26,254 nucleotides of DNA from a virus: positions 1 through 26,254 of the IMG/VR virus record IMGVR_UViG_3300027467_000358; one strand, given 5' to 3'. Both the position numbers and the translations under genes were made by a program. Under the pieces are notes generated by a model. The model was given only the letters and a program-made list of their open reading frames with translations, did no database searches and was not told the DNA's origin. Below, piece by piece: positions 19,249-26,237 of the stretch (position 1 is the first letter of the stretch; each line of letters begins with the position of its first letter).

Positions 19249-19440
19249 ATGGCCAAGCACCTCTGGCACGATCTTCAAGGCGCCTTTGACTCCGCCGTTG
19301 ATTCCGACGGTGATTACGAATTCAGCCTTGCCGCCGCTGCCATGCTCACCGCTGTTCAGCAGTGGCTATATGACGAAGGCTTTGACGAAGCTGGCGACGC
19401 CCTAGACGAAGAAATTCAAACCGCCGAAGCCCACGGTTAA
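19249..19440 (+). CDS. Small acidic hypothetical protein, 63 aa
   Basis: The product MAKHLWHDLQGAFDSAVDSD is followed by FSLAAAAMLTAVQQWLYDEG FDEAGDALDEEIQTAE. It is strongly acidic and helical and contains no cysteine. It belongs to the group of small genes before the portal. The 123-base gap after it contains CCTATACCC (about 19525) but no promoter I can support. Function unknown. Confidence 0.6.
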   Translation: MAKHLWHDLQGAFDSAVDSDGDYEFSLAAAAMLTAVQQWLYDEGFDEAGDALDEEIQTAEAHG

Positions 19441-19563
19441 ATTCAATCTGCTGGGTCGGTTCTGACCGTAAGGCTGAACGCCGTGTGTGGCGGTATCGGA
19501 GGCCCAGCCATCATTCACGATTAACCTATACCCATAGACTTTGTGCATGGCTAGGCGCAAAAG

Positions 19564-21063
19564 ATGACGTACACCGGTTTCAGGCACTACGACCGGAATC
19601 TGACGCGCACGGCCACGCAGGTTCAAGATCCCAACGCAGCTTGGCAGGCACAAGAGGCCCATTGGATCCTGATCGAAGATCTCTTGCAGGGCACCTATGG
19701 AATGCGCCGTAAACACCGGCGTTACCTGCCGCAGGAACCACGCGAGCAAGACGACAGCTACGACAACCGCCTAGCGCGTTCTGTTTGTCCGCCGTACTAC
19801 CAGCGGCTTGAACGCATGTTGGCGGGCATGTTGACCCGTAAGCCTGTGCGTCTTGACGACGTGCCCGATGTTATTCGTGAGCAACTATTTGACGTAGACC
19901 TTCAGGGCAATGACCTGAACATTTACGTCTACGAATTAGCGCGAAAAATTATTCGGTACGGCCACGCTGGTGTTCTTGTTGATTTCCCTAGCCAAGACGA
20001 CAGCGAGCTGCAAAACATCACCGACGTCTCTGCATTGCGTCCTTATTGGGTTACCTATACGCCGCGTGACATTCTTGGTTGGCGTTCGGAGGTGGTAAAC
20101 GGCGCACAACAACTCACTCAACTGCGTCTGATGGAGCGCGTAACCATCGCTGACGGTGAATACGGCGAAAAGGTTGTTGAACAGGTGCGTGTACTGAAGC
20201 CAGGCTCTTATGCATTGTTCCGTCAAGATGACACACGCGGAAGCTTTGAAAAAGTGGCTGAAGGCACCACCAGCCTTGATTACATTCCGTTCGCCACTGC
20301 CTACTCAAACCGCGTTGGCCTGTTGGAATCACGCCCGCCGCTGGAAGACATTGCTGAACTGAACCTCAAGACCTACCAAATCCAGAGCGATCTGGACAAC
20401 ATGTTGCACATCTCGGCAGTGCCGATGCTGGCATTCTTCGGCTTCCCGTCCAGTGCTGAGGAAGTAAGCGCCGGTCCTGGTGAGGCCATCGCCTTCCCGT
20501 CTGAAGGCCGTGCCGAATACATCGAACCCAGCGGCAACAGCTTCAAGTCGCAGTTTGATCGTCTTGCTCAACTGGCAGCGCAGATCAATGAACTTGGCCT
20601 GTCCGCCATCCTTGGCCAAAAGCTAAGTGCCGAAACTGCCGAGGCAAAGCGCATTGATCGGAGCCAAGGCGATTCCACCATGATGGTGATTGCACAGCAG
20701 GTGCAAGATCTAATTGATAACTGCCTGCGCTATCACGCTGACTACCTGGGCCAAGCGCAATCCGGCAGCAGCTATGTCAACCGTGACTTTATCGGTGCAC
20801 GTCTTGAACCTGCCGAAATCACCGCGTTGCTGCAGACTTACACCGCCGGCGTGATCAGTCAGAAAACCTTGCTTGATCAGCTCGCTCAAGGTGAAGTGCT
20901 GGGCGATGACTTCGATGTTGAGGAAGAACTAGAAGCCACGCAATCTGGTGGATTGATTGAGCTTGGCGGCCCTGAAAACCTTGGCTCTGAAGACGTGATG
21001 GGCGAAGAAATGCCCAACGATCAGAGCTATGAAGATCAAAGTTCTAACGATCAAATGCAATGA
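19564..21063 (+). CDS. Portal protein (DUF4055-like)
   Basis: The protein has 499 residues, the normal size for a portal. Recognisable parts are the N-terminal AHWILIEDLLQGTYGMRRKH RRYLP segment, RSVCPPYYQRLERMLAGMLT RKP, YGHAGVLVDFPSQ, RPYWVTYTPRDILGWRSEVV, and the clip/wing region with YQIQSDLDNMLHISAVPMLA. The order terL, portal, minor head protein supports it. Portals form the dodecameric DNA channel at one capsid vertex. The acidic, Gln/Asn-rich C-terminus (SEDVMGEEMPNDQSYEDQ) is typical of an exposed tail. The stop overlaps the next ATG (ATGA). Confidence 0.9.
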   Translation: MTYTGFRHYDRNLTRTATQVQDPNAAWQAQEAHWILIEDLLQGTYGMRRKHRRYLPQEPREQDDSYDNRLARSVCPPYYQRLERMLAGMLTRKPVRLDDVPDVIREQLFDVDLQGNDLNIYVYELARKIIRYGHAGVLVDFPSQDDSELQNITDVSALRPYWVTYTPRDILGWRSEVVNGAQQLTQLRLMERVTIADGEYGEKVVEQVRVLKPGSYALFRQDDTRGSFEKVAEGTTSLDYIPFATAYSNRVGLLESRPPLEDIAELNLKTYQIQSDLDNMLHISAVPMLAFFGFPSSAEEVSAGPGEAIAFPSEGRAEYIEPSGNSFKSQFDRLAQLAAQINELGLSAILGQKLSAETAEAKRIDRSQGDSTMMVIAQQVQDLIDNCLRYHADYLGQAQSGSSYVNRDFIGARLEPAEITALLQTYTAGVISQKTLLDQLAQGEVLGDDFDVEEELEATQSGGLIELGGPENLGSEDVMGEEMPNDQSYEDQSSNDQMQ

Positions 21064-23183
21064 CGCAATCGGGCGTTACACCTCGCCTGCTCAACGTTGA
21101 GCAATTCAAGCGGAAGATTGACCGCAGCAATCCTGTTGCCAACATCTACCGAAACGCCATTGATCTGAACCGCTTCAGCAATGCTGTCGCCCGTCAGATT
21201 GTGCGGGATTACAACGCCATCATCCTGAGCGCCGTTGACGATCTAAAGCGCATTGATTTTGGCGAAGCCACAGCAGGCGCAGGCATTGTCAGCCCGTCAT
21301 CGGTGCAGGCGCAGCGTCTACGTGTGATCCTTGCTCAGCTCAAGCAATCACTAGATGGCTGGGCAGATCGCAGCACGGCTTATGCCTCTCGTGAATTACA
21401 AGGTTTGGCTGAGCTGCAAACAGAATTTGTCACCGAACAGCTTCGCCTTGCTGTAGCCGGTGGCGAGGTTGGTGGCCGTGGCATTGAGCCCAGCGTCGTA
21501 GCTCAGCAGGCAGTTAATACCGTTGAGGTTGCGCCGAACTTTGCGGCCAGTGTCGCCAGCGTTGACCCCACGGATTTGAACTTCACGCTCCCAGGTACGG
21601 GGCAGTTCAATCTGACTGCAGCGCAGGGTTCAGCTATCACATTGCCCAATGGCGAGGTGGTGCAAAAAGCGTTTCGTGGATTGGCCGAGTCGCAAGCGCA
21701 GCGGTTCAACACCATCGTGCGCACCGGAATCTTGTCAGGTGAACCGACACCGCAGATCGCTCGGCGCATGGTTGGGAGCCTTGAATTTGGCCAGCTCGCC
21801 AAGACTGCACGGCAACAGGCATTAGCCGGTGGTGAGCTTACCCGCATGGCTGATCATCAGGTATTGACCGTTGTGCGTACAAGCGTGCAACAAGTGGCGA
21901 ATGAAGCCAGCCAACAGGTCTACCGCGCCAATGAGGAAGTCACCAAGAAATACCGCTACCTCGCCACGTTGGATAGCCGCACCTCAGCGATTTGCCGCAG
22001 CCTTGACGGCAAGGAATTCAAATACGGTGAAGGCCCGATGCCTCCCGTTCACTTCAACTGCTTACCGGGTGAAGCGCGTGTATCGGCCAGTAGTCAAATC
22101 GCGGCGGTTTACCGTCGGCCATATCAAGGCTTTTTGTGTGTCATCAGCACCACCGATGGTGACGTGCTCAGAGTCACCCCAAACCACCCTGTATTGACGA
22201 ATGTCGGCTGGAAGACTGCGCAAAGCGTGCAAATTGGTGATCAGGTTTTCCGCAGCAGTGCTGTTCCATTGGAAGCTTTTGCAGGCGACCAAAAAAACGA
22301 CGCTGTAACCACTGCCGAGGATGTATTTAGTGCGTTCGGAAAATCGCCTTCTGTGTTCTCCGTAGAAGTGCCAATTTCCGCCCCAGATTTCCACGGCGAT
22401 GTTGCCGCAGAGGATGTCGCAGTTGTACTTGCCAATCGGGAATTGTTGCTCGCAGTGAATCCCGAACTTTTCAAGATGCTGCGCAACATCAGCCTCCAAG
22501 GGTCCGACTCTACGGGCTCTGGCGTTGGCCATTTTGCGCAAAGTTTCCTCGCTGTTGGTGGTTCCGCGTTTAGCGACGTGAGCGGCGGAAGCCAAAGCCT
22601 TTCTTTCAGCGGGGGTGGCTCTGGCCATGCGAGCGAATTGCTGTTCGCTTCTATTTCTGAGGGTGCGGCCAGAACTCAGGATGATGCGCTCTATGGGACG
22701 TGGCGAGACGTTGAACTGCTGAGCGATTCCACGGATCCCGATTCCGTCGTCGTAAAGGGCAATGATGCGGTGAAGGTCGTCGGGATTGGACGGGAGCCAT
22801 TTAGCGGGCATGTCTACAACTTCGAGACCGAAAGCGGCCTGTACTGGGCTGACTCCATTTTAACCCACAACTGCCGTAGCACCACAATTCCGGTCATTGA
22901 TTACCGCGCCCTTGGCTTGCGGTCACCCGAGGATGTGATTGGCGAAGCAAAGCGCGCCGCACAAGGCGGTGAGGTTTCCGCAGATACAAACTACGGGCAA
23001 TGGCTACAGCGTCAGCCCAAGGAATATCAAGCCGAAGTGCTCGGCAAGTCGCGTCTGCCGTACTTTGAAAAACTCAGCAAAGAACTAGGTCCGCAGCAGG
23101 CACTTGCTCGTTTTGTGCGTGAAGACGGCAGCGAAGTTAGCCTGAAACAGTTGCAGCAAAGATATGGCAAACCCGACGCTTAA
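21060..23183 (+). CDS. Minor head (SPP1 gp7/Mu F-like) protein interrupted by an intein
   Basis: The precursor has 707 residues: N-extein 1-333, intein 334-604, C-extein 605-707. The extein protein has a helical N-terminus, the QAQRFNTIVRTGILSGEPTP segment, VRTSVQQVANEASQQVYRAN and YRYLATLDSRTSAICRSLDG KEF. Its signature is PPVHFN joined to CRSTTIPV after splicing, the HxNCRS motif of phage head morphogenesis proteins. These proteins sit at the portal inside the procapsid and may enter the cell with DNA. The intein falls exactly before the Cys of that motif. Unspliced precursor would probably be inactive. The start overlaps the portal stop. Confidence 0.9.
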   Translation: MTQSGVTPRLLNVEQFKRKIDRSNPVANIYRNAIDLNRFSNAVARQIVRDYNAIILSAVDDLKRIDFGEATAGAGIVSPSSVQAQRLRVILAQLKQSLDGWADRSTAYASRELQGLAELQTEFVTEQLRLAVAGGEVGGRGIEPSVVAQQAVNTVEVAPNFAASVASVDPTDLNFTLPGTGQFNLTAAQGSAITLPNGEVVQKAFRGLAESQAQRFNTIVRTGILSGEPTPQIARRMVGSLEFGQLAKTARQQALAGGELTRMADHQVLTVVRTSVQQVANEASQQVYRANEEVTKKYRYLATLDSRTSAICRSLDGKEFKYGEGPMPPVHFNCLPGEARVSASSQIAAVYRRPYQGFLCVISTTDGDVLRVTPNHPVLTNVGWKTAQSVQIGDQVFRSSAVPLEAFAGDQKNDAVTTAEDVFSAFGKSPSVFSVEVPISAPDFHGDVAAEDVAVVLANRELLLAVNPELFKMLRNISLQGSDSTGSGVGHFAQSFLAVGGSAFSDVSGGSQSLSFSGGGSGHASELLFASISEGAARTQDDALYGTWRDVELLSDSTDPDSVVVKGNDAVKVVGIGREPFSGHVYNFETESGLYWADSILTHNCRSTTIPVIDYRALGLRSPEDVIGEAKRAAQGGEVSADTNYGQWLQRQPKEYQAEVLGKSRLPYFEKLSKELGPQQALARFVREDGSEVSLKQLQQRYGKPDA
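22059..22871 (+). mobile_element. Intein (271 aa) in the minor head gene
   Basis: First residue Cys (codon 22059-22061) opens block A, CLPGEARVSAS. Block B is RVTPNHPVL with the TxxH motif (intein Thr40, His43). Block F is GHVYNFETESGLYWADSILT, and block G is THN followed by Cys+1 of the extein, with the usual penultimate His and final Asn (codon 22869-22871). All splicing residues are present, so splicing should work. There is no LAGLIDADG or HNH domain in the plus-strand frame. The Ser/Gly-rich middle (about 415-575 of the precursor) is opposite an endonuclease gene on the minus strand. Confidence 0.93.
22062..22811 (-). CDS. Antisense homing endonuclease nested in the intein (Vsr/DUF559-like PD-(D/E)XK)
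   Basis: From ATG 22811 to TAA 22062-22064 this 249-residue protein lies wholly inside the intein DNA on the other strand. Residues 10-50 hold a helix-turn-helix (LHRIIALYDDGIGIRGIAQQ FNVSPRPIERII). Residues 52-100 are basic and helical. Residues 102-180 form a nuclease core: GPLEADVAQHLEKFGIHCEQ (Glu106), YNCDILCGN (Asp132), AVEIWGGNWH (Glu141, His148), RTKYILGSGYSVVFL. This order is that of Vsr-like/EDxHD and DUF559-type nucleases. It is expected to cut intein-free head genes and start homing. No ribosome-binding site is obvious. Confidence 0.78.
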   Translation of the reverse strand: MPAKWLPSNPDDLHRIIALYDDGIGIRGIAQQFNVSPRPIERIILSSGRTLRNRSEQQFARMARATPAERKALASAAHVAKRGTTNSEETLRKMANARARRVGPLEADVAQHLEKFGIHCEQQFPIGKYNCDILCGNIAVEIWGGNWHFYGEHRRRFSERTKYILGSGYSVVFLVACKSFQWNSTAAENLITNLHALRSLPADIRQYRVVWGDSEHVTIGGADDTQKALIWPTVNRRDLTTGRYTRFTR

Positions 23184-23445
23184 ATGTTTTGTTGACGGTT
23201 ATTTAAGGAGTGACTGCGTTTTAGCTCTTATTGGTGAGGCTTGGGTTGAAGCCATCTACACCAACCACGGCTGGTTCACTTCCGATCTAACTACTAAATT
23301 GGATGCAGTCACAGAATGGCGTGATGGCCAAGAAACCGACCAAAGCCGAGAAGAAAATCGGCAAGGTGATGAGCGAGTACAAGGCCGGAACGCTGAAAAG
23401 TGGCAAGCCAGGCCCCGGCAAAGGCCCAACCGTCAAAAGCCGTAA
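23164..23445 (+). CDS. Small conserved protein overlapping both neighbours
   Basis: ATG 23164 lies inside the end of the head gene. Residues 1-55 (MANPTLKCFVDGYLRSDCVL, ALIGEAWVEAIYTNHGWFTS, LDAVTEWRDG) look like a real small beta-rich protein. The last 38 residues overlap the next gene and are Arg/Gln-rich, like an out-of-frame shadow. A TGATG (23322-23326) in another frame is where such a gene would normally end, so a one-base shift may have extended this frame. Function unknown. Confidence 0.5.
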   Translation: MANPTLKCFVDGYLRSDCVLALIGEAWVEAIYTNHGWFTSDLTTKLDAVTEWRDGQETDQSREENRQGDERVQGRNAEKWQARPRQRPNRQKP

Positions 23446-23509
23446 ACAGGCCATCGCCATCGCTCTGTCTGAAGCCGGCAAGGCCCGTAAGCCCAAAGGC
23501 AAGAAGTGA
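23324..23509 (+). CDS. DUF6496-like small basic protein
   Basis: From ATG 23324 (alternative 23303) the product is 61 residues: MAKKPTKAEKKIGKVMSEYK, then AGTLKSGKPGPGKGPTVKSR KQAIAIALSEAGKA and a Lys-rich end. This 'KVM.E...GTL.SG..GPTVKSRKQAIAIALSEAG' pattern is the DUF6496 family found in phages and bacteria. Its function is unknown; the basic character suggests nucleic-acid binding. The stop overlaps the next start (TGATG). Confidence 0.8.
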   Translation: MAKKPTKAEKKIGKVMSEYKAGTLKSGKPGPGKGPTVKSRKQAIAIALSEAGKARKPKGKK

Positions 23510-23739
23510 TGGCTATCGGCATCGGCTCCCGCGTCAGCTGGACCTATCAAGGCAAGACCACCTACGGCACTGTGACCGGCAAGGCTGGCAATCGCGCCAC
23601 CATTGAAGGTCCAACCGGCGGCAAGGTCACCCGCGTCGGCACAGAAGCTGACCCGGTATTGCGCATTCAATCTGAATCGACTGGCAACCCAGTTCTGAAA
23701 AAGCGATCAGAATTGAAGGAAGCCACGAAGCGCAAATGA
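23509..23739 (+). CDS. DUF2945 / HVA1 Tudor-domain protein
   Basis: The 76-residue protein MAIGIGSRVSWTYQGKTTYG, TVTGKAGNRATI, GGKVTRVGTEADPVLRI and NPVLKKRSELKE matches the small HVA1/DUF2945 Tudor-like barrel ('G..V.W......G.V.......G.......A..P...I....G....K...L'). These proteins are common and of unknown role. Start ATG 23509 overlaps the upstream stop and its own stop overlaps the next ATG (ATGA), so it belongs to a coupled string of small genes between head genes. Confidence 0.8.
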   Translation: MAIGIGSRVSWTYQGKTTYGTVTGKAGNRATIEGPTGGKVTRVGTEADPVLRIQSESTGNPVLKKRSELKEATKRK

Positions 23740-23927
23740 AAGGCAAGATCTGGGAAGGAAGCTGCACTTACCTCAAGTGTGCCGATGGCCTGATTGAGGG
23801 TCGGTTTCTTTTCCCAGTGCCGAATTCACCTGAGGGTCTTGGTGCATTGATGGGCCGTTTAGCCGAAGGTGTTGAGGTTATTACCTGCACTGAAAACGAC
23901 GACGATGAGGAGGAAGACGATGATTGA
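23736..23927 (+). CDS. Small acidic-tailed hypothetical protein, 63 aa
   Basis: The product MKGKIWEGSCTYLKCADGLI, EGRFLFPVPNSPEGLGALMG and RLAEGVEVITCTE ends in an Asp/Glu run. Beta strands followed by an acidic tail suggest a small protein-binding domain. It overlaps its neighbours at both ends. The DNA coding for the acidic tail doubles as the AGGAGG ribosome-binding site of the next gene. No family recognised. Confidence 0.6.
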   Translation: MKGKIWEGSCTYLKCADGLIEGRFLFPVPNSPEGLGALMGRLAEGVEVITCTENDDDEEEDDD

Positions 23928-24192
23928 GTACCGGGGCGAAAAGTTTGAGGGCTACAACAAGCCCAAGCGCACGCCAAACCATCCGACCAAATCACACGTT
24001 GTCCTAGCGAAGGAAGGCGACAAGGTGAAAATGATCAGGTTCGGTCAGCAGGGCGTGTCAGGCTCACCGCCACGAAAAGGAGAATCGGCACAAGCGCAAA
24101 CAAGAAGATCATCGTTTAAGGCACGCCATGCGGCCAATATCGCCAAGGGCAAAATGTCAGCGGCGTGGTGGTCAAGCAACACAAAATGGTGA
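23920..24192 (+). CDS. Conserved small basic phage protein (DUF6321-like)
   Basis: ATG 23920 follows a strong ribosome-binding site (GAGGAGGAAGACG). The 90 residues include IEYRGEKFEGYNKPKRTPNH, KSHVVLAKEGDKVKMIRFGQ, QGVSG and SFKARHAANIAKGKMSAAWW SSNTKW. The end 'F.ARH..NI.KGKMSAA.W....KW' is a pattern I recognise from a conserved phage protein family of unknown function, probably DUF6321. It lies between the minor head and scaffold genes. The longer upstream frame is not used. Confidence 0.7.
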   Translation: MIEYRGEKFEGYNKPKRTPNHPTKSHVVLAKEGDKVKMIRFGQQGVSGSPPRKGESAQAQTRRSSFKARHAANIAKGKMSAAWWSSNTKW

Positions 24193-24193
24193 G

Positions 24194-24388
24194 CTACTGA
24201 CGTTCCGCCGCGTGGATTCGGTCTTTTAGCTCTGCCACGTACTTACGCAACGCGTTGGCATTTTCAGCGTGCCATCTGTCGCCAGTCTTCAAGTAAGCCT
24301 GCGTGTGCAGGTCAATCGCCTTCAACATCTGGTGAATCACGGGGTTCCACGGCTCACGAATTGGCGTATCCCACTCACGCCGGGACAT
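24194..24388 (-). CDS. Lone minus-strand helical protein, 64 aa
   Basis: ATG 24388 gives MSRREWDTPIREPWNPVIHQ, MLKAIDLHTQAYLKTGDRWH, AENANALRKYVAELKDRIHA. Two amphipathic helices with Trp/Pro in the N-terminus match a small family I have seen in cyanophages. It runs against all its neighbours in the late region and converges on the 23920-24192 gene with one base between the stops. Opposite orientation suggests a separately regulated accessory gene. Function unknown. Confidence 0.65.
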   Translation of the reverse strand: MSRREWDTPIREPWNPVIHQMLKAIDLHTQAYLKTGDRWHAENANALRKYVAELKDRIHAAERQ

Positions 24389-24445
24389 GACGTGCAAAAA
24401 GCATCTTTTACTTATACAGTTTGGTGGTAAACCCTACGGGTCACA

Positions 24446-25141
24446 ATGTCTGACGAACAACTGCAGGAAGCTACGCAGACTGCAAGCAACGACGAACTGG
24501 AAAAGCTCAAGCGAAGCATTGAAGGTTTAGAACGCAAAAACTTTGAGCTGATCGGCAAGCTTAAGGAGCAGAAAGAAAAGGCACCAGCACTTCCTGACGG
24601 CATTGATGTTCAGGAGTTGTTGGAATTCAAGCGCAAGAAAGAACAAGAAGAGCTTGAGTCAAAGGGCAAGTACGAAGAGGCCCTCAAGCAATACGCTCAG
24701 CAGTTTCAAGAACGGGAAGATGGCTACAAAAAGCGCATCGCTGAACTTGAATCAAAGCTGACCTTTAATCAACTGGACAACCGCGTGGTGGCAATCCTCG
24801 CTGAGCAGGGTGCCCACAATCCACACGATGCACTACGCCTTGTGCGTGATCAGCTCAAGCTTGACGAAAACGGTAACCCCGTGGCTGTTGACGGCTACAA
24901 CGAGGTTCCCATGGATCAGTGGGTAGAACGTCTGAAGGCTGAACGCGGCTATCTGTTCAAGGCGCCTACGGTCAAAGGTTCCGGCGCACCTGTCGGCGCT
25001 CGTGCAAGCTCTGGCGAAGTGCCGGCCGGCACCAAAAACCCGTTCACCCGTGAATACTTCAACCTCACAGAGCAGTCACGGCTGTATCGCACTGACCGTG
25101 ATTTGTACGAACGGTTGAAGGCTGCAGCAAACAATGCTTAA
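24446..25141 (+). CDS. Capsid scaffolding protein
   Basis: The 231-residue product is dominated by coiled coil: LEKLKRSIEGLERKNFELIG, FKRKKEQEELESKGKYEEAL KQY, YKKRIAELESKL. A helical second part (DNRVVAILAEQGAHNPHDAL RLVRDQL) follows, then a C-terminal segment ending FTREYFNLTEQSRLYRTDRD LYERL. Long coiled coils with a basic C-terminal helix immediately upstream of the capsid gene are characteristic of phage scaffolds, which guide procapsid assembly and are then removed. It has no protease motif. Confidence 0.82.
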   Translation: MSDEQLQEATQTASNDELEKLKRSIEGLERKNFELIGKLKEQKEKAPALPDGIDVQELLEFKRKKEQEELESKGKYEEALKQYAQQFQEREDGYKKRIAELESKLTFNQLDNRVVAILAEQGAHNPHDALRLVRDQLKLDENGNPVAVDGYNEVPMDQWVERLKAERGYLFKAPTVKGSGAPVGARASSGEVPAGTKNPFTREYFNLTEQSRLYRTDRDLYERLKAAANNA

Positions 25142-25220
25142 TATGTAACCGTTAGACGTGAATGGCTACGCCGTCCGTCATTGGGTTACGCCCGCACCGT
25201 AAACATTTCTGGTACTAACA

Positions 25221-26237
25221 ATGGCCACGCTCCGCTCGGACGTGATCATTCCCGAAATTTTTACGCCCTACGTCATTGAGCAAAGCACCCAAAAGAACGC
25301 CTTCCTGGCGAGTGGTGTTGCTCAGCCCATGGCTGAACTCAATGCAACTGAGGGCGGCGATTTCGTGAATGTTCCTTTCTGGAAAGCCAACCTCTCTGGC
25401 GATCTGGAAGTTCTTTCTGATTCCACCAGCCTTACCCCCGGCAAAATCACTGCTGATAAGCAAATCGGCGTGATCCTGCACCGTGGCCGTGCCTTTGAGG
25501 CCCGCGACCTTGCTGCTCTGGCTGCAGGTTCCGACCCCATGGCTGCCATCGGCGCCAAAGTTGGTGAGTACGTTGCTAACCAGCAGCAGGCTGACCTGTA
25601 CAAGTGTCTGGAAGGTGTGTTCGGCGCCCTGACCGGCGGTGACTCCCCTGCCTTCGATGCCCTGCGCTTCGATACCAGCACCCAAACTGCTCTGAGCCCC
25701 CGCCACGTGGCTAAGGCCCGTGCACTGCTGGGTGATCAAGGCGAGAAGCTGTCTGCTGTGGCTCTGCACAGCGCTTGTTACTACGACCTTGTTGAGCGCA
25801 AGGCCATTGATTACGTTCTGGCTTCGGATCTGGGTATTAGCCCCGATACCTCCATGCCTGACGCCTTCGGTGGTTCTGTGGCTTCTGCCTACAGCGCCGA
25901 CTATCGCGTTCCTACCTATATGGGTATGCGCGTGATTGTGTCCGATGACATCACCAATTCCGGTGGTGTGTATGCCGCTTATTTCTTCACCAACGGCGCT
26001 ATTGCCACCGGTGAGCAAGCTGCAATGCGCACTGAAACCGACCGCGACATCCTCGCCAAGTCGGACGCAATGTCTCTGGACATGCACTACATCTACCACC
26101 CCGTTGGTGCCAAGTGGGCCGTGACCACCACGAACCCCACCCGCGCCCAACTGGCCACGGTAGGTAACTGGAGCAAGGTGTACGAAACCAAGAACATTGG
26201 CATCGTGCGTGCTTCGGTCAGCTCCAATTACGACTGA
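25221..26237 (+). CDS. Major capsid protein (HK97-type fold expected)
   Basis: The 338-residue protein starts MATLRSDVIIPEIFTPYVIE and has VNVPFWKANLSGDLEVLSDS, ADKQIGVILHRGRAFEARDL AALAAGSDPMAAI, ALHSACYYDLVERKAIDYVL and YMGMRVIVSDDITNSGG, ending near VRASVSSNYD. The strand/helix order (spine helix, P-domain sheet, late 'G..V.VSDD') is that of phage coat proteins related to HK97. It follows the scaffold gene. Codon use is strongly biased (TTA, CTA and TCA avoided), as expected for a highly expressed gene, and leaves the opposite strand open. Confidence 0.92.
   Translation: MATLRSDVIIPEIFTPYVIEQSTQKNAFLASGVAQPMAELNATEGGDFVNVPFWKANLSGDLEVLSDSTSLTPGKITADKQIGVILHRGRAFEARDLAALAAGSDPMAAIGAKVGEYVANQQQADLYKCLEGVFGALTGGDSPAFDALRFDTSTQTALSPRHVAKARALLGDQGEKLSAVALHSACYYDLVERKAIDYVLASDLGISPDTSMPDAFGGSVASAYSADYRVPTYMGMRVIVSDDITNSGGVYAAYFFTNGAIATGEQAAMRTETDRDILAKSDAMSLDMHYIYHPVGAKWAVTTTNPTRAQLATVGNWSKVYETKNIGIVRASVSSNYD

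Noticed and set aside
22241-22489. Second minus-strand frame (82 codons) within the intein
   Set aside because: It is in a different frame from the endonuclease and is low complexity; the 249-codon frame explains the strand.
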